A stretch of DNA of 64,000 nucleotides from JAIBJN01 sp963775395 (GTDB lineage Bacteria > Actinomycetota > Thermoleophilia > Gaiellales > Gaiellaceae), in NCBI GenBank assembly GCA_963775395.1, contig CAVZIX010000004.1, positions 1 through 64,000 of the forward strand. The letters run 5' to 3'. The number at the start of each line of letters is the position of its first letter. Position 1 is the stretch's first letter. The position numbers were made by a program, and so were the translations under genes. The notes under the pieces were generated by a model. The model was not told the origin of the DNA, made no database searches, and was given only the letters and a program-made list of their open reading frames with translations. Positions 11,613 through 21,129 of this stretch are shown in pieces.

Positions 11613-12867
11613 ACTTGCCCCTGTAGGCGGCGAGGAACCCGTTGAGGGAGAAGTAGTAGCGCTGGTCGGTGGCGATTCCCGGCGCATACGCGCCGAGCTT
11701 GTGCCGCCAGACGATCTTCCCGTCGACTGCGCGAAGCCCGAGGGTCTTGCCGTTGAGCGTCGAGACGAAGACGAGATTTCCGACGACGAGCGCGGGTGAG
11801 AGGACCTTGCCGCCGACGCTCGTCGACCACAGCACGCGCCCGTTGGTCGCGCGGAAAGCCCGCAGCTGCTGGTCGAACCCGCCGACGAAGATGCGCCCAT
11901 CGGCGATCGCGGGCGTGGCGTACCCGAGCGAGCCCATGGAGTACGTCCAGACGATGTTGCCGCTCCGTGCGCTGACGGCGACGATCTTCCCGGCCCTCGA
12001 GGTCGTGTACAGGCGCTGGCCGTCGGTCGACGCACTCGCGTAGAAGCTCTCGTAGCGCAACAGGTCGCGCTTCACGTACGTCGTCCAGAGCTCGTTGCCG
12101 TCCGACCGCCGCAGGCACACGATCGAGCCGGCGTAGGTCGTGATGCAGACACGGTTTCCCCAGATCGACGGGCTCGAGTTGATCCGTCCGCCCGTGTCAT
12201 ACGCCCAGCGGACGGCTCCACTCGTGACGTTGACGGCGAAGAGTCGCCCGTCGGTCGAACCGAAGTAGGCGGTGTTGTCCAGGGCGACCGGCGACGACTC
12301 GACTCGGCCTCCCGTCCCGACCCGCCACAGCACCTTTCCGTTCGCGCGATTGAGCCCGGTGACGGTGCCGTCGTGCGAGCTGACGACCAGTCGTGGGCCG
12401 GCGATCGCGGGCGACGAGGCCATGAGGCTCGCGACCTTGCGCCTCCACACGAGGTCGCCGGTGTCGGCGTCGATCGCGAACGTCGTCCCTTTCGCGTTGT
12501 TGACGTACAGGGTCCCGTCGCAGAACGTCGCCGGATACTCCATGAACCCGATGGCGCGCCCCCAGATCGCACGCGTCGGTCGGCCCAGATCGATGTCCTC
12601 GCGCGCCAGGGTGCGCTGCGGGTTCCCGCCGAAGGAGCGCCAGCAGGGGCCCTCCGGCTCCTCCTCAGGCTCCTCCACCGTCTCGACCGGCTGCTCCTCG
12701 GTGGTCGTCGGCAGCTCCTCGGTGGCCGTCATCACCGAGACCCCTGCGAGCTCGGTGTCGATGCCGGCGTCTGGCGTGTCGGTCGCACGCAGGTAGGCGG
12801 CGACCGCCACCCCGGCCAGGACCAGCGCGACGACCGCGAACGCGAGGATGAGGACCTTCTTGCGCAA
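11596..12867 (-). CDS. Membrane-anchored PQQ-like beta-propeller protein
   Basis: An N-terminal signal anchor (VLILAFAVVALVLAGVAVAAYL) follows RKK, then comes a Thr/Glu-rich linker rich in EEP. The rest consists of repeated propeller blades containing G-x-x-x-W-x-x-x-x-G elements, for example GDLVWRRKVAS, GKVLWRVGTGG, GNIVWTYSMGS and GRVLWSTSVGG. The fold resembles BamB but also many extracellular scaffold proteins. The frame is open far upstream; TTG 12867 places the start directly before RKK, and no ATG or GTG fits as well. As the last gene of the polysaccharide operon it may help assemble or retain the polymer; this is inference. Confidence 0.75.
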   Translation of the reverse strand: MRKKVLILAFAVVALVLAGVAVAAYLRATDTPDAGIDTELAGVSVMTATEELPTTTEEQPVETVEEPEEEPEGPCWRSFGGNPQRTLAREDIDLGRPTRAIWGRAIGFMEYPATFCDGTLYVNNAKGTTFAIDADTGDLVWRRKVASLMASSPAIAGPRLVVSSHDGTVTGLNRANGKVLWRVGTGGRVESSPVALDNTAYFGSTDGRLFAVNVTSGAVRWAYDTGGRINSSPSIWGNRVCITTYAGSIVCLRRSDGNELWTTYVKRDLLRYESFYASASTDGQRLYTTSRAGKIVAVSARSGNIVWTYSMGSLGYATPAIADGRIFVGGFDQQLRAFRATNGRVLWSTSVGGKVLSPALVVGNLVFVSTLNGKTLGLRAVDGKIVWRHKLGAYAPGIATDQRYYFSLNGFLAAYRGKFSPRN

Positions 12868-12949
12868 AAAACCCCGAGCCGCCCAGTATGCCAGCGGCTC
12901 CGGAGGCGCCTGCCGACGTTCGCCCTCGAGACGACCTCGCCAAACCCTC

Positions 12950-14383
12950 CTAGTCGCCCGTCGTCCGCGCCGAGGTGACGACCGCGGCCGCCAGAGCAAG
13001 CGAGAGCCAGACGAGCGGGTCCTCGAAGAAGCCGCTGTAGAAGAGCGAGTGAACGAAGATGGCAAGAAAGACCACCGAGACGCCCAGGCCGAGGACGCGG
13101 TCTCGGAGCGAGGCGAGGTAGAAGAGGCGCACGGCTGCGGCGAGGAAGGCCAGGTAGACGGCGAGGCCGAGCGCTCCGAGCTCCGCGGCCACGGTGAGCG
13201 GCGAAGTGTGCGAAGACAGGTCGAGCCGGTCAGCGCGCCGTCCGAGCTCCTCGCTCACCTTCTCCTCGGCTCCGATCCCGACGCCACCGAAAGGATGGTC
13301 GCGCACGATGTCCGCGGCGTTGGCGATGAGATCGGAGCGGCCGCCCGTCAGCCTGGGCAACGACTCGTCCCAGCCAACCGCCGCGGACACCGCACTCGCG
13401 ACGACGAGCGGGCCGAGGGCTCCCGCCAGCACGACGATGCGGCTCCGGCCGGATCCGGCGACAGCCGCGACGAAGAGGATCCCGACGACGAGCGCGGTCA
13501 TGCTCGACTGCGAGTACGTGAAGTAGAGCGCCGCGGCGAGGAAGCCGATCACGACCGTCCCGACCACGAGGTTCAGCCGCGTCAGCCAGAGGCCCACGAG
13601 CACGACGAGAATCGCCACGACCAGGTGGCGTCCGTAGATGCTCGGGTCGCGCATGAGGGACGCCGTGCGGAAAAAGCTCTCGTATGCGTTGACGATTTCG
13701 AGGTCGCGCGCGAGGACGAGCTCGCGCGTACGACGCTCCCAGAACCCGACCGCCGCGAGCACGATGCCGATGCCGGCGAGCGTGCCCAGGAGGGCGGGCG
13801 GGAGCCACGGCGCGATCGGCGCCCTGGCCACCACCCCGACGAGCAGCACGAACGGGAAGTAGAAGAAGAGAAGGTCGACAGCGCTCGCATCGACGTCGAG
13901 CGACCACAGGGACGAGATCGCGGAGAGCCCGATGAGCGCCACGACGGGGACCGCGAGGAGCGGCGGGACCGTGACGACCCCGCGGCCCGCGAGTGTGCGG
14001 GCCACTAGGGCGAGCGTGGCGGCGGCGAGGACGACGTAGAGCGGGACGAGCAGGAAGGCGCGCTGCGAGCCGACGTCCAGCAGGATCCGGAACGGCGCCG
14101 CGGCGAGCAGCGCGACGGGCCAGACCGCCGGGTAGCGCGCCAGGACGGCGGCGAGGCCGCCGACGACGGCTGCCAGCACCACCAGGGCGCCGATGCGGAG
14201 AGGGCCGTCGACGAACCGCTCGAGGTCGTCCGCGGGCACGAGCGCGAACGCGAGCGTGATCTCGGCTCCGGCGAGGGCGGCGATTCCCGCGAGGAGCGCG
14301 ATCCGCTCGCGCGCGAGCAGGACGAGCACCGTGCCCACGGCCCCGCCGAGCGCTGCAAGCTGGATGACGGAGTCGGTCTCCAC
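12950..14383 (-). CDS. O-antigen ligase/Wzy-type polymerase (first of two)
   Basis: About 477 residues with roughly a dozen hydrophobic helices. A large loop contains a Wzy_C-type signature: FTYSQSSMTALVVG, and later IVRDHPFGGVGIGAEEKVSEEL followed by SSHTSPLTVAAELGALGL. The HxxxL pattern after H(P)F(G)G(V)G is typical of the ligase/polymerase family. It acts at the outer face of the cytoplasmic membrane on undecaprenyl-linked oligosaccharides. GTG 14383 is the start, and the gene follows the GT2 gene by 44 bases. Ligase and polymerase cannot be separated by motif alone. Confidence 0.83.
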   Translation of the reverse strand: METDSVIQLAALGGAVGTVLVLLARERIALLAGIAALAGAEITLAFALVPADDLERFVDGPLRIGALVVLAAVVGGLAAVLARYPAVWPVALLAAAPFRILLDVGSQRAFLLVPLYVVLAAATLALVARTLAGRGVVTVPPLLAVPVVALIGLSAISSLWSLDVDASAVDLLFFYFPFVLLVGVVARAPIAPWLPPALLGTLAGIGIVLAAVGFWERRTRELVLARDLEIVNAYESFFRTASLMRDPSIYGRHLVVAILVVLVGLWLTRLNLVVGTVVIGFLAAALYFTYSQSSMTALVVGILFVAAVAGSGRSRIVVLAGALGPLVVASAVSAAVGWDESLPRLTGGRSDLIANAADIVRDHPFGGVGIGAEEKVSEELGRRADRLDLSSHTSPLTVAAELGALGLAVYLAFLAAAVRLFYLASLRDRVLGLGVSVVFLAIFVHSLFYSGFFEDPLVWLSLALAAAVVTSARTTGD

Positions 14384-14427
14384 GGGGCCGCGCGCACTTT
14401 ACTCGGGGCCCTGAGCCCGCCTGGGTC

Positions 14428-15552
14428 TTAGCGCGTGCCCTCGGCCTTGTCCCAGACCAGGGGCGCGCCGCCCTCCCGCAGGTAACGCGCCAGCGCCACG
14501 ACGGTCGCCCAGCTCACGAGCGTGTAGTACTGGGCCAGCGTCGCGCCCGGCAGCGGGACGCGCAGGCGGCCGGCGGCGGCGAGGCCGAGAAAGGCGAGCT
14601 GGCCGGCGAGGGCCGTGCGGTAGACGCCGCCCTCCCGTGCGAGCAGGAAGCTCGCCGCGAGCAGCTTGAGGTGCAGGAGGCCGCTCGCGTAGCGGAGCAG
14701 CCGGTGCGAGACCAGCGCGAGCGCATAGGTCGGCGGGACGCCCGAGAGCATCCGGCCCTCGAAGACCGTGCGCCAGCACCAGACGAACATCCGGACCTTC
14801 CGGCGGTACTCCTCCTCGTTGTCGCGCGACGGCTTCTCGAAGGCGAGCGCCTCGGGCTCGTAGACAGCGCGCCGGCCCTGGGACGTGAACAGGTAGGGGA
14901 AGCCGAGGTCGTGCCCGAGCGGGTACTCGACGTAGTCGCTGCGGCGCACCGCGTAGATGGAGCCGTTGCCGCCGGTGACCGAGCCGAGCGCGGACTCGTG
15001 CTCGCGCTGCCAGAGCTCGTAGCGCCAGTAGGCGCCCTCGCGGTTCGTCCCGTCGGGCTGTTGGAGCTGGAGGCGGCCGCAGACGTACGCGACCTCGGAG
15101 TCGGCGAAGTTGCGAGCGAGCTTGCGCAGCGCATCGGGTGCCCAGGTCGCGTTGGCATCGGAGAAGGCGACGAGCTCGGACTCGGTCCCGCGCACCGCGC
15201 GGTCGAGAGCTGGACGCTTGCCCTCGCGGGGAGCGCGCAGGAGGCTCACGCGTGGCTCGCGTGCGGCGATCTCCTCGACGATCTCGTCCGTGCGGTCGTC
15301 GGAGGCGTCCGAGGCGACCACGACCTCGAGCTGCTCGGGCGGGTAGTCGAGGGCGAGCAGGTTCTCGACCCGGCGGCCGATGACGGCGTCCTCGTTGTGC
15401 GCCGGGACGACGACGACCGTCCTTGGCGTCTGCTCCTTCGCCTTCACCGGGCGTCCGCGCACGCGTGCGAGGGCGGCCGCGGCGAGCGGGTAGCCCGCGT
15501 GCGTCCAGGCAAGCGCGCCCAGCGTTCCCCAGAAGACTCCCTTGACGAGCAC
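14428..15552 (-). CDS. Membrane glycosyltransferase family 2 (processive-type fold)
   Basis: An N-terminal membrane helix precedes a GT-A domain: RTVVVVPAHNEDAVIGRRVENLL, VVASDASDDRTDEIV, and FSDANATWAPDALRKL. A later TGGNGSIYAVRR block and a conserved W near EYRRKVRMFVWCWRTVF resemble the QxxRW region of hyaluronan/cellulose-synthase-like enzymes, though the exact QxxRW is not present. Several C-terminal hydrophobic segments follow. GTG 15552 starts one base after the stop of the FemAB-like gene. It most likely adds a sugar to the lipid-linked repeat unit; donor and acceptor are unknown. Confidence 0.83.
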   Translation of the reverse strand: MLVKGVFWGTLGALAWTHAGYPLAAAALARVRGRPVKAKEQTPRTVVVVPAHNEDAVIGRRVENLLALDYPPEQLEVVVASDASDDRTDEIVEEIAAREPRVSLLRAPREGKRPALDRAVRGTESELVAFSDANATWAPDALRKLARNFADSEVAYVCGRLQLQQPDGTNREGAYWRYELWQREHESALGSVTGGNGSIYAVRRSDYVEYPLGHDLGFPYLFTSQGRRAVYEPEALAFEKPSRDNEEEYRRKVRMFVWCWRTVFEGRMLSGVPPTYALALVSHRLLRYASGLLHLKLLAASFLLAREGGVYRTALAGQLAFLGLAAAGRLRVPLPGATLAQYYTLVSWATVVALARYLREGGAPLVWDKAEGTR

Positions 15553-15553
15553 G

Positions 15554-16621
15554 TCAGGACGTTAGCGACCGCTCGCGGTCCCGGTACGCGGGGAAGTAGC
15601 CGCCGTAGTCGATCTCCGTGACGCCGGCGAGGCGGCGGTAGGCCTCCTCGTCGTGGACGGCCTTGCCCACGGAGGCCGTGACGAGGTCGTCGGGCGAGAA
15701 CCGGCGCTTGTACTCGAAGAGCGAGTCCTCCCGGCCGCCGACTCCCCCGCCGAGGTGGAGGGCCTCATAGCCGAGGGCCTGCCCCCAGCCCGCCGCCGTG
15801 AACAGAGCCAGGTGGCTCGCCCCCAGGCGGCGGCCCTCGTCGCTCGCGCCGCCGAGGTGGTAGTGGAGCCACGGCGAGCCCGCCAGGCAGAGCACGCTCG
15901 CGGCGAGCTCCTGGCCACGGCGAACGTTGACGAGCACGAGCCGTTTGCCGAGCCGCGCGAGCGCCTCCCAGTACGCAGCGGAGAAGAAGTAGAAGGGCGA
16001 GGCCTCGTTCCGCCGCATCGTCTCCTCGTAGAGGGCCACGAACTCGTCGAGCGAGGCGGGCCCCTGAACGACCGTCGCGGCGAGGCCCTCGCGCTCGGCC
16101 TTGCGCACGACACGGCGATGGTGCTTGTCCATGCCGGCGAGGAGGTCGCGTCCGGGTTCGAGGCGCCAGGCGACGGTGTGGCCGAGGGTCTCGACGTGCA
16201 CGCCGCGGGCATCGCGCTCGTTTCCGAGCAACGGGTGGAAGCGGACGAAGCTCGTGGGGATCCCGCCCTCGCGACACCAGGCGTCGTAGAGCTCCCAGAA
16301 GCGCCCGAGCTCGGCGCCCTCCGCGAGGGGCAGCGGGCCGCCGTAGCCGTACGGGCTCGTCACGTCGGCCGGCTCCTCCCGCAGGATCGCGGCGAAGGCG
16401 ACGTTCTCGCCGGGAGCGTGGAGGAAGAGCGGCCTGCCGTCGTCGAGGAGCGCGGAGGCCTCGACGTAGGCGCGGCGGAAGTAGACGTCGGCGCCGGCGG
16501 TCAGCCCCTCCCACTCCTCCGCCCCGACCTCGCGCAGCTCCCCGCTCCGCGCCCGCGCGCGCTCGATGTTCGTGGTGTCTTCGACGGGCGTCGGCTCCGG
16601 CGCGGCCGAGCTGGCCCACGG
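15554..16621 (-). CDS. FemAB/GNAT-like acyltransferase, start not resolved
   Basis: The family resembles BioF2-like and FemX-type proteins that attach an amino acid or other acyl group to cell-wall or polysaccharide precursors. The C-terminal lobe shows MDKHHRRVVRKAEREGL, SPFYFFSAAYWEALARLG, LHYHLGGASDEGRRLGASH and FEYKRRFSPD. The first standard start in frame is GTG 16363, but coding sequence clearly continues upstream (ELREVGAEEWEGL, DVYFRRAYVEASALL) to an in-frame TGA at 16622-16624. No start codon lies between them, so an indel near 16570-16620 is likely. The given right end is the limit of the open frame, not a proven start. It lies between the sugar-phosphate transferase and a GT2 in the operon. 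Confidence 0.72.
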   Translation of the reverse strand, partial: PWASSAAPEPTPVEDTTNIERARARSGELREVGAEEWEGLTAGADVYFRRAYVEASALLDDGRPLFLHAPGENVAFAAILREEPADVTSPYGYGGPLPLAEGAELGRFWELYDAWCREGGIPTSFVRFHPLLGNERDARGVHVETLGHTVAWRLEPGRDLLAGMDKHHRRVVRKAEREGLAATVVQGPASLDEFVALYEETMRRNEASPFYFFSAAYWEALARLGKRLVLVNVRRGQELAASVLCLAGSPWLHYHLGGASDEGRRLGASHLALFTAAGWGQALGYEALHLGGGVGGREDSLFEYKRRFSPDDLVTASVGKAVHDEEAYRRLAGVTEIDYGGYFPAYRDRERSLTS

Positions 16622-17169
16622 TCATGGCGAGGATCCGCAGGTCGAGCCGGAGCGACCAGTTGTCGACGTACCAGATGTCCTGCTCGATGCGCTCCGGCCA
16701 GGCGATCTCGTCGCGCCCGTTCACCTGCGACCAGCCCGTGATCCCGGGCGGCACCTCGAGGCGCCGCCGCTCGTGCTCGGTGTAGTTGGCGGCCTGGTCG
16801 ACGAGATCGGGACGAGGGCCGACGAGCGACATCTGCCCGACGAGCACGTTGGCGAGCTGCGGGCAGCTCGTCGAGGCTCGTGCGGCGCAGCCAGCGCCCG
16901 CTGCGCGTGATGCGCGGGTCGTCGGGGACGATCCCGTACGGGTCGGCGAGGCCCATGTGCCTCCCCTCCTCGATCGCGTCCTGGATCATCGTCCGGAACT
17001 TGAAGAGCCCGAACGGCCGCCCGCGGCGGCGCACCCGCTGCTGGACGAGGAACACGGGGCGGCCGGTCTCCAAGAGGATCCAGAGCGCGATTCCGGCGAA
17101 GAGCGGCGAGAGGACGACGAGAAGCAGCGCGGCGCCGAGTCTGTCGAGGAGCCACTTGACCACCCTCAC
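16602..17169 (-). CDS. Initiating sugar-phosphate transferase (ExoY/WbaP/PglC-like), frameshifted
   Basis: It transfers a sugar phosphate to undecaprenyl phosphate and so starts the repeat unit. One N-terminal helix (ALLLVVLSPLFAGIALWILL) is followed by the core KFRTM, ITRSGRWLRRTSLDELP, then in another frame NVLVGQMSLVGPRPDLVDQA, ERRRLEVPPGITGWSQVNGRD and DIWYVDNWSLRLDLRIL. The frame change near 16865-16872 is explained by one extra C in CTGCCCGCAG. GTG 17169 overlaps the preceding stop as GTGA. After the last recognisable block (RILAMTVGQ) no convincing stop is found before the FemAB-like coding region, so a second indel near 16600 is likely. The given left end is approximate. Confidence 0.82.
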
Positions 17170-18281
17170 GCGACGAGCTCCCGGTACAGCTCCTCGTGGG
17201 CGCGCGCGGCCTCGTCCCAGGTGAGCGCGGCGCGGGCGCGCGCGGTGCCCTCGTAGGCAGCCTGGAGCGCGCCCTCGTCGGTGAGCAGGCGCACACACGC
17301 CTCCGCCAGGGCCTCCGGCTCCTCGGGCGGGACGACGAGCCCAGCGCCGTGCTCGGCCACCGTCTCGCCGAGGGAGCCCACGTCGCTGACGACGGCCGGG
17401 CGTCCGTAGCCGATGGCGGTGGCCAGCACGCCCGAGGAGTCGAGCTCGCGGTACGGGAGCACGACCACGGCGGCCTCCGCCATCAGAGCCGGGATCCGCT
17501 CGTCGCGCACGTAGCCGAGCCGCCAGTCGATCGCGCCGTCGACGCCCAGCCGCACAGCCTGCTCACGCACGGGCTCGATCGGGTCGAACGGGTCGCCGGC
17601 GACGACGAGCCGCGCGTCGGGCACGCGGTCGAGCACGGCTGGGAGCGCGGAGACGAGCACGTCGAGTCCTTTGTAGCGTCGCAGGAGCCCGAAGAAGAGG
17701 AGCGTCTTGCCCTCCGGCGGGCCCAGCGGCTCGGCGGAGACGTCGAAGATCGGATGGGCGATGCGGGTGAGCCGCTCGCGCGGGATTCCAAGGCCGGCGA
17801 GGCGCTCGACCGCGCGCGAGGAGTGGACGACCACGCGGTCGACCGTGCGCAGGATCTCCAGCCAGGCGTCGAGCTGCCCTTCCCGCCGCGGCACGACGTC
17901 GTGCGCGGTCAGCACCGTCCGCCGTGTCCCGGCGAGCCGCCGCACCCAGCGGGCGTCGACACTGGGTCTCGGAAGCCACTGGACGTGCACGACGTCGGGA
18001 TTCAGGGACGCGACGCGGCGGCGGAAGCGCAGGACGCTGGGCCCGTACTCGACAGCCTTGAGCGGCAGCCGCAGGGGCGAGCGCGGGAAGCGGCGCGTCA
18101 GCTTCGAGGAGAGCGGGAGGAAGACCTCGTGGCGCCGGTAGCCGTCCGGCGCCGGCAGGTCGTCGTAGGCGAACGGCGAGGTGACGAGGTCGACGTCGAG
18201 CCCGCGCCGTGCCAGGGCCGAGGCCAGCCCGTGGTCGTACGGGGGCGTGAAGCTCGCGGGGTCGACCAGCGCGACGCGCAT
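17166..18281 (-). CDS. Family 4 glycosyltransferase
   Basis: A GT-B fold retaining glycosyltransferase of about 371 residues. The N-terminal domain starts MRVALVDPASFTPPYDHGLA with a glycine-rich turn. VVHVQWLPRPS and TVLTAHDVVPRREG are typical of the acceptor side. The C-terminal nucleotide-sugar domain has LLFFGLLRRYKGLDVLVSAL and VVLPYRELDSSGVLATAIGYGRPAVVSD, where the E-x7-E region is modified but recognisable. ATG 18281 overlaps the upstream stop as TGATG and its own stop overlaps the sugar-phosphate transferase start. The sugar is unknown. Confidence 0.88.
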   Translation of the reverse strand: MRVALVDPASFTPPYDHGLASALARRGLDVDLVTSPFAYDDLPAPDGYRRHEVFLPLSSKLTRRFPRSPLRLPLKAVEYGPSVLRFRRRVASLNPDVVHVQWLPRPSVDARWVRRLAGTRRTVLTAHDVVPRREGQLDAWLEILRTVDRVVVHSSRAVERLAGLGIPRERLTRIAHPIFDVSAEPLGPPEGKTLLFFGLLRRYKGLDVLVSALPAVLDRVPDARLVVAGDPFDPIEPVREQAVRLGVDGAIDWRLGYVRDERIPALMAEAAVVVLPYRELDSSGVLATAIGYGRPAVVSDVGSLGETVAEHGAGLVVPPEEPEALAEACVRLLTDEGALQAAYEGTARARAALTWDEAARAHEELYRELVA

Positions 18282-19439
18282 CAGAGCCGCTGGCGCAGGT
18301 ACGCGAGCGACGCGATCGTCCCGCGCAGGTCGTCCGCGGCGAAGTTGGCGCGCACCTTGCCGCCCCCGACGTAGGGCGCGGCGAACTCGCGGACGCCGAT
18401 CCGCCGCCGCCGCGCGAGCTGGAGCGAGACCCAGACGTCCTTGGCGAGGAAGATCCAGCGCGCGTCCTCCTTGAACGTCCCGAGCGGCTTGACGTCCTCA
18501 CCCGCGAGATCGCGATACGCCACCTCGGCGAGGTCGAAGGCGCGGGTCATGACCAGTCCGCCCCAGATGGGCGCGCGCGTGTTGACCTCGATCAGCTTGA
18601 AGGAGCCGTCCCGCCGGTCGTGGGCCATCTCGACGTGCGCGAACCCGGTGTACCCCGCAGAGCGGAGCAGCCTGCTGGCCCTGCTCCTCGACCTCCGGCA
18701 CGTAGTCGACCTCGAAGACCGCCGACGTCCCGAAGTCGATCGGGCTCTGGCGCACCTTGCGGCCGACGACGCTTCCGAGCGGCTCGCCGGCGCGCCCGAC
18801 ATAGGTGAAGAGCGAGTAGATGTGGTCGGTCGCGTCCGGAACGAGCTCCTGCACGATCGTCTCGAACCCGTGCTCGCGGGCGCGGCGCCAGGCCGCCACG
18901 GCGCCTTCGAGGCTCTGCGCGACCACGGCCTTCTCGCCGAACGTGGCGGCGAACTCCTGGCCTTCGGCCGGCTTGACGAGGAAGGGCGGCTGGAGCCCCG
19001 CCGCTCCGATCGCCTTCTCGTCGCTCGCCAGGACGGTTCTGGGCGCGGGCACGCCGGCCTTCTCCGCCTCGAGCACGAGGATCTCCTTTCGACGGAGGCG
19101 ACGCGCGACGGCGGGGTCGGCGGGCAGCGGCACGTCGGCGACCTCCCGGATCTCGTCCCAGCGGTCGAGCACGAGCTCGACGTTCTCGTCGCGCTCCGGA
19201 AAGAGCACGACGCGGCCGCCGTCGGCGACGCGGCGCAGCGTGTCGAGGAGGGCGTCGCCCGGGCTTCGCAGCCCATTGTCGCCGAGCAGGACGCGCTCGC
19301 CGACGTAGCGGGAGGAGAGCGCGAACTCGTTGCCGCGCCACGCGATCCCGGTCACGGGCGCACCGGCCCTGCCGAGCCCACGGACGATGGCGAGACCCGC
19401 ATGGAGCAGGCCGAAGACGACTGCGGGGCGCGCGCTCAT
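18281..19439 (-). CDS. ATP-grasp carboxylate-amine/thiol ligase, frameshifted near 18685
   Basis: The protein resembles D-aspartate-ligase-like and CarB-like ATP-grasp enzymes, which activate a carboxylate by phosphorylation and couple it to an amine. Visible blocks are FGLLHAGLAIVRGLGRAGAP, PPFLVKPAEGQEF (the lysine of the first ATP-binding strand), IVQELVPDATDHIYSLFTYV, and in the second frame GFAHVEMAHDRRDGSFKLIEVNTRAP, which gives the E...N metal-binding pair. One extra G in GAGCAGGGCC (about 18680-18690) explains the break. It is one of two such genes in the polysaccharide operon and may add an amino acid or similar group to a sugar; the substrate is not known. Confidence 0.8.
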
Positions 19440-20440
19440 CTCGAGACCGCGGCCTCGTAGGTGTCGAGATAGGCGTCGACAACGCGCTCCCAGTCGCAGA
19501 GCTCGGCGATGCGCTTCCTACCCGCCTCTCCCATCCGGCGCCGCAACGCCTGGTCGGCGAGCAGGCTGTCGATCGCAGTCCGCAGGGCAGGCGGGTCCTG
19601 GGGCGGGACGAGCAGCCCGGTCTCCCCATCGGCGACGAGCTCGCTGAGCCCGCCGACGGCGCTCGCGACGACCGGGCGCGCGCGGGCCATCGCCTCGGCG
19701 CACACGAGCCCGAAGCCCTCGCGCCTGGACGGGCAGACGACCACGGCGGCGCGCGCGTAGCGCTCCTCGAGCTCCGCTCCCGAGAGGAAGCCGAGCGCCG
19801 CGGGGACGTCCGCCCGGAGCGGGCCGTCTCCCACGACGACGAGGTTCCGGCCCTGCGTGGCCTCCACGAGCTCCTCGACGCCCTTCTCCGGCACCAGGCG
19901 GCCCACGAAGAGCAGCTCGGGCGGCTCGGCCTCCCCGTCGGTCGTCGCTGCGGGAAGCTCGACGCCGTTGCGGATCACGCGCACGTTCGTCGCGCCGAGC
20001 CCGCGAACCGTGTCGGCGACCGCGTCCGAGACGGCCACGGCGACGCGCACGCGGCGAACGAGCAGGCGAAGGAGCGGCGGGAAGCGCTTGAGCAGCGCCA
20101 CGTCCGAGCCGTGCAGCGTGGTCACGAGCGGGCGCCCGGAGGCGAGGGCGGGCGCGACGGTGGGAAGCCAGTGCGCGTGCACCAGGTCGGCCCCGCGCGC
20201 GGCGCGGCGAACCGTGCGCGCCATCGAGGCCAGGAGCGGCGGGACCGCCCACGGCTTGCGCACGGCGTTCTTCGTCAGCCCCGCCCCGTAGGCGAGGCCG
20301 AAATCCCTGTAGGCGCCCGGCGCGACGACGTCCACCTCGACTCCGCGCGCCCGCAGTCGCTCCGCGAGGTCGGCGACGAAGCGCCCGGCGTAGTCCCGCT
20401 CGTCGCGTGGGTACGAGGTGGTGAGGAAGACGACCCTCAT
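19436..20440 (-). CDS. Family 4 glycosyltransferase
   Basis: GT-B enzyme of about 334 residues. It starts MRVVFLTTSYPRDERDYAGRF with the conserved N-terminal glycine turn and has LVHAHWLPTVAPAL and LVTTLHGSDVALLKRF. The C-terminal domain has ELLFVGRLVPEKGVEELV, and the E-x7-E motif sits in SRREGFGLVCAEAMARARPVVA. The ATG at 20440 overlaps the upstream methyltransferase stop as ATGA, which decides the start. It likely uses a nucleotide sugar or GDP-mannose donor; specificity is unknown. Confidence 0.9.
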   Translation of the reverse strand: MRVVFLTTSYPRDERDYAGRFVADLAERLRARGVEVDVVAPGAYRDFGLAYGAGLTKNAVRKPWAVPPLLASMARTVRRAARGADLVHAHWLPTVAPALASGRPLVTTLHGSDVALLKRFPPLLRLLVRRVRVAVAVSDAVADTVRGLGATNVRVIRNGVELPAATTDGEAEPPELLFVGRLVPEKGVEELVEATQGRNLVVVGDGPLRADVPAALGFLSGAELEERYARAAVVVCPSRREGFGLVCAEAMARARPVVASAVGGLSELVADGETGLLVPPQDPPALRTAIDSLLADQALRRRMGEAGRKRIAELCDWERVVDAYLDTYEAAVSR

Positions 20441-21129
20441 CGCTCCGGGACGCGCGCCCGCAGGCAGAGCCGGTAGCGGAAGAGCTGGAGCCGCGGGCCG
20501 GCGACGCGCTCGACGCTCCGCAGGACCCGGACGAAGCTCGGGCGCCAGGAGTTGATCTCGACCTCGTAGCCGGCCTGCTCGAGACCCGCAGCGAGCTCGC
20601 GCGCCGGGCGGAGGCCGATGTGGGTCGGGTTCTGGGCGAGCACGAGGTCGTGGGCCTTCATCCGCTCGACGAAGTGGAGCGGATTCGGCGTGTAGAAGGA
20701 GAGCGTCCCGCCCGGCACGAGGACGCGCCTCACCTCGGTGAGCATGGCGGCGAACGTCGCGTCGTCCAGGTGCTCGACGAGGTCGGCGGCGACCGCCTTG
20801 TCGCGTGAGGCGTCCTCGAAGGGCAGCCGCGTGACGTCCGCGAGCTCGAAGTGGAGGTCGGGGAAGAGGTCGGTGGCGGCCTCGATGGCGAGCGGCTCGC
20901 TGTCGACGCCGACGACCTCGCAGCCGAACGAGGTGAGGAAGTGCGTGATCGCGCCCGCGGCGCAGCCGAGGTCCACGACCCGGTCGCCGGGCTGCGGCTG
21001 GACGAGGTCGCGGACGGCGGCCAGGCGGATCTCCGTCCACGGCGTGCGGTCGACGTAGGCTTGCGCCATGCGCTCCATGAAGGCGCGGTCGTACTCGTCG
21101 GCGACGCGCCCGAACGCCGGCAGCTTCAT
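20437..21129 (-). CDS. Class I SAM-dependent methyltransferase
   Basis: Motif I is DRVVDLGCAAGAITHFL. The acidic residue after strand 2 is in VVGVDSEPLAIEAA. AVAADLVEHLDDATFAAML and EVRRVLVPGGTLSFYTPNP complete the Methyltransf_11 pattern. The protein has about 230 residues with a short N-terminal helical cap and a C-terminal extension. It sits between the O-antigen-ligase gene and a GT4 gene with 4-base overlaps on both sides, so a sugar-methylating role in polysaccharide synthesis is plausible. Confidence 0.85.
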   Translation of the reverse strand: MKLPAFGRVADEYDRAFMERMAQAYVDRTPWTEIRLAAVRDLVQPQPGDRVVDLGCAAGAITHFLTSFGCEVVGVDSEPLAIEAATDLFPDLHFELADVTRLPFEDASRDKAVAADLVEHLDDATFAAMLTEVRRVLVPGGTLSFYTPNPLHFVERMKAHDLVLAQNPTHIGLRPARELAAGLEQAGYEVEINSWRPSFVRVLRSVERVAGPRLQLFRYRLCLRARVPER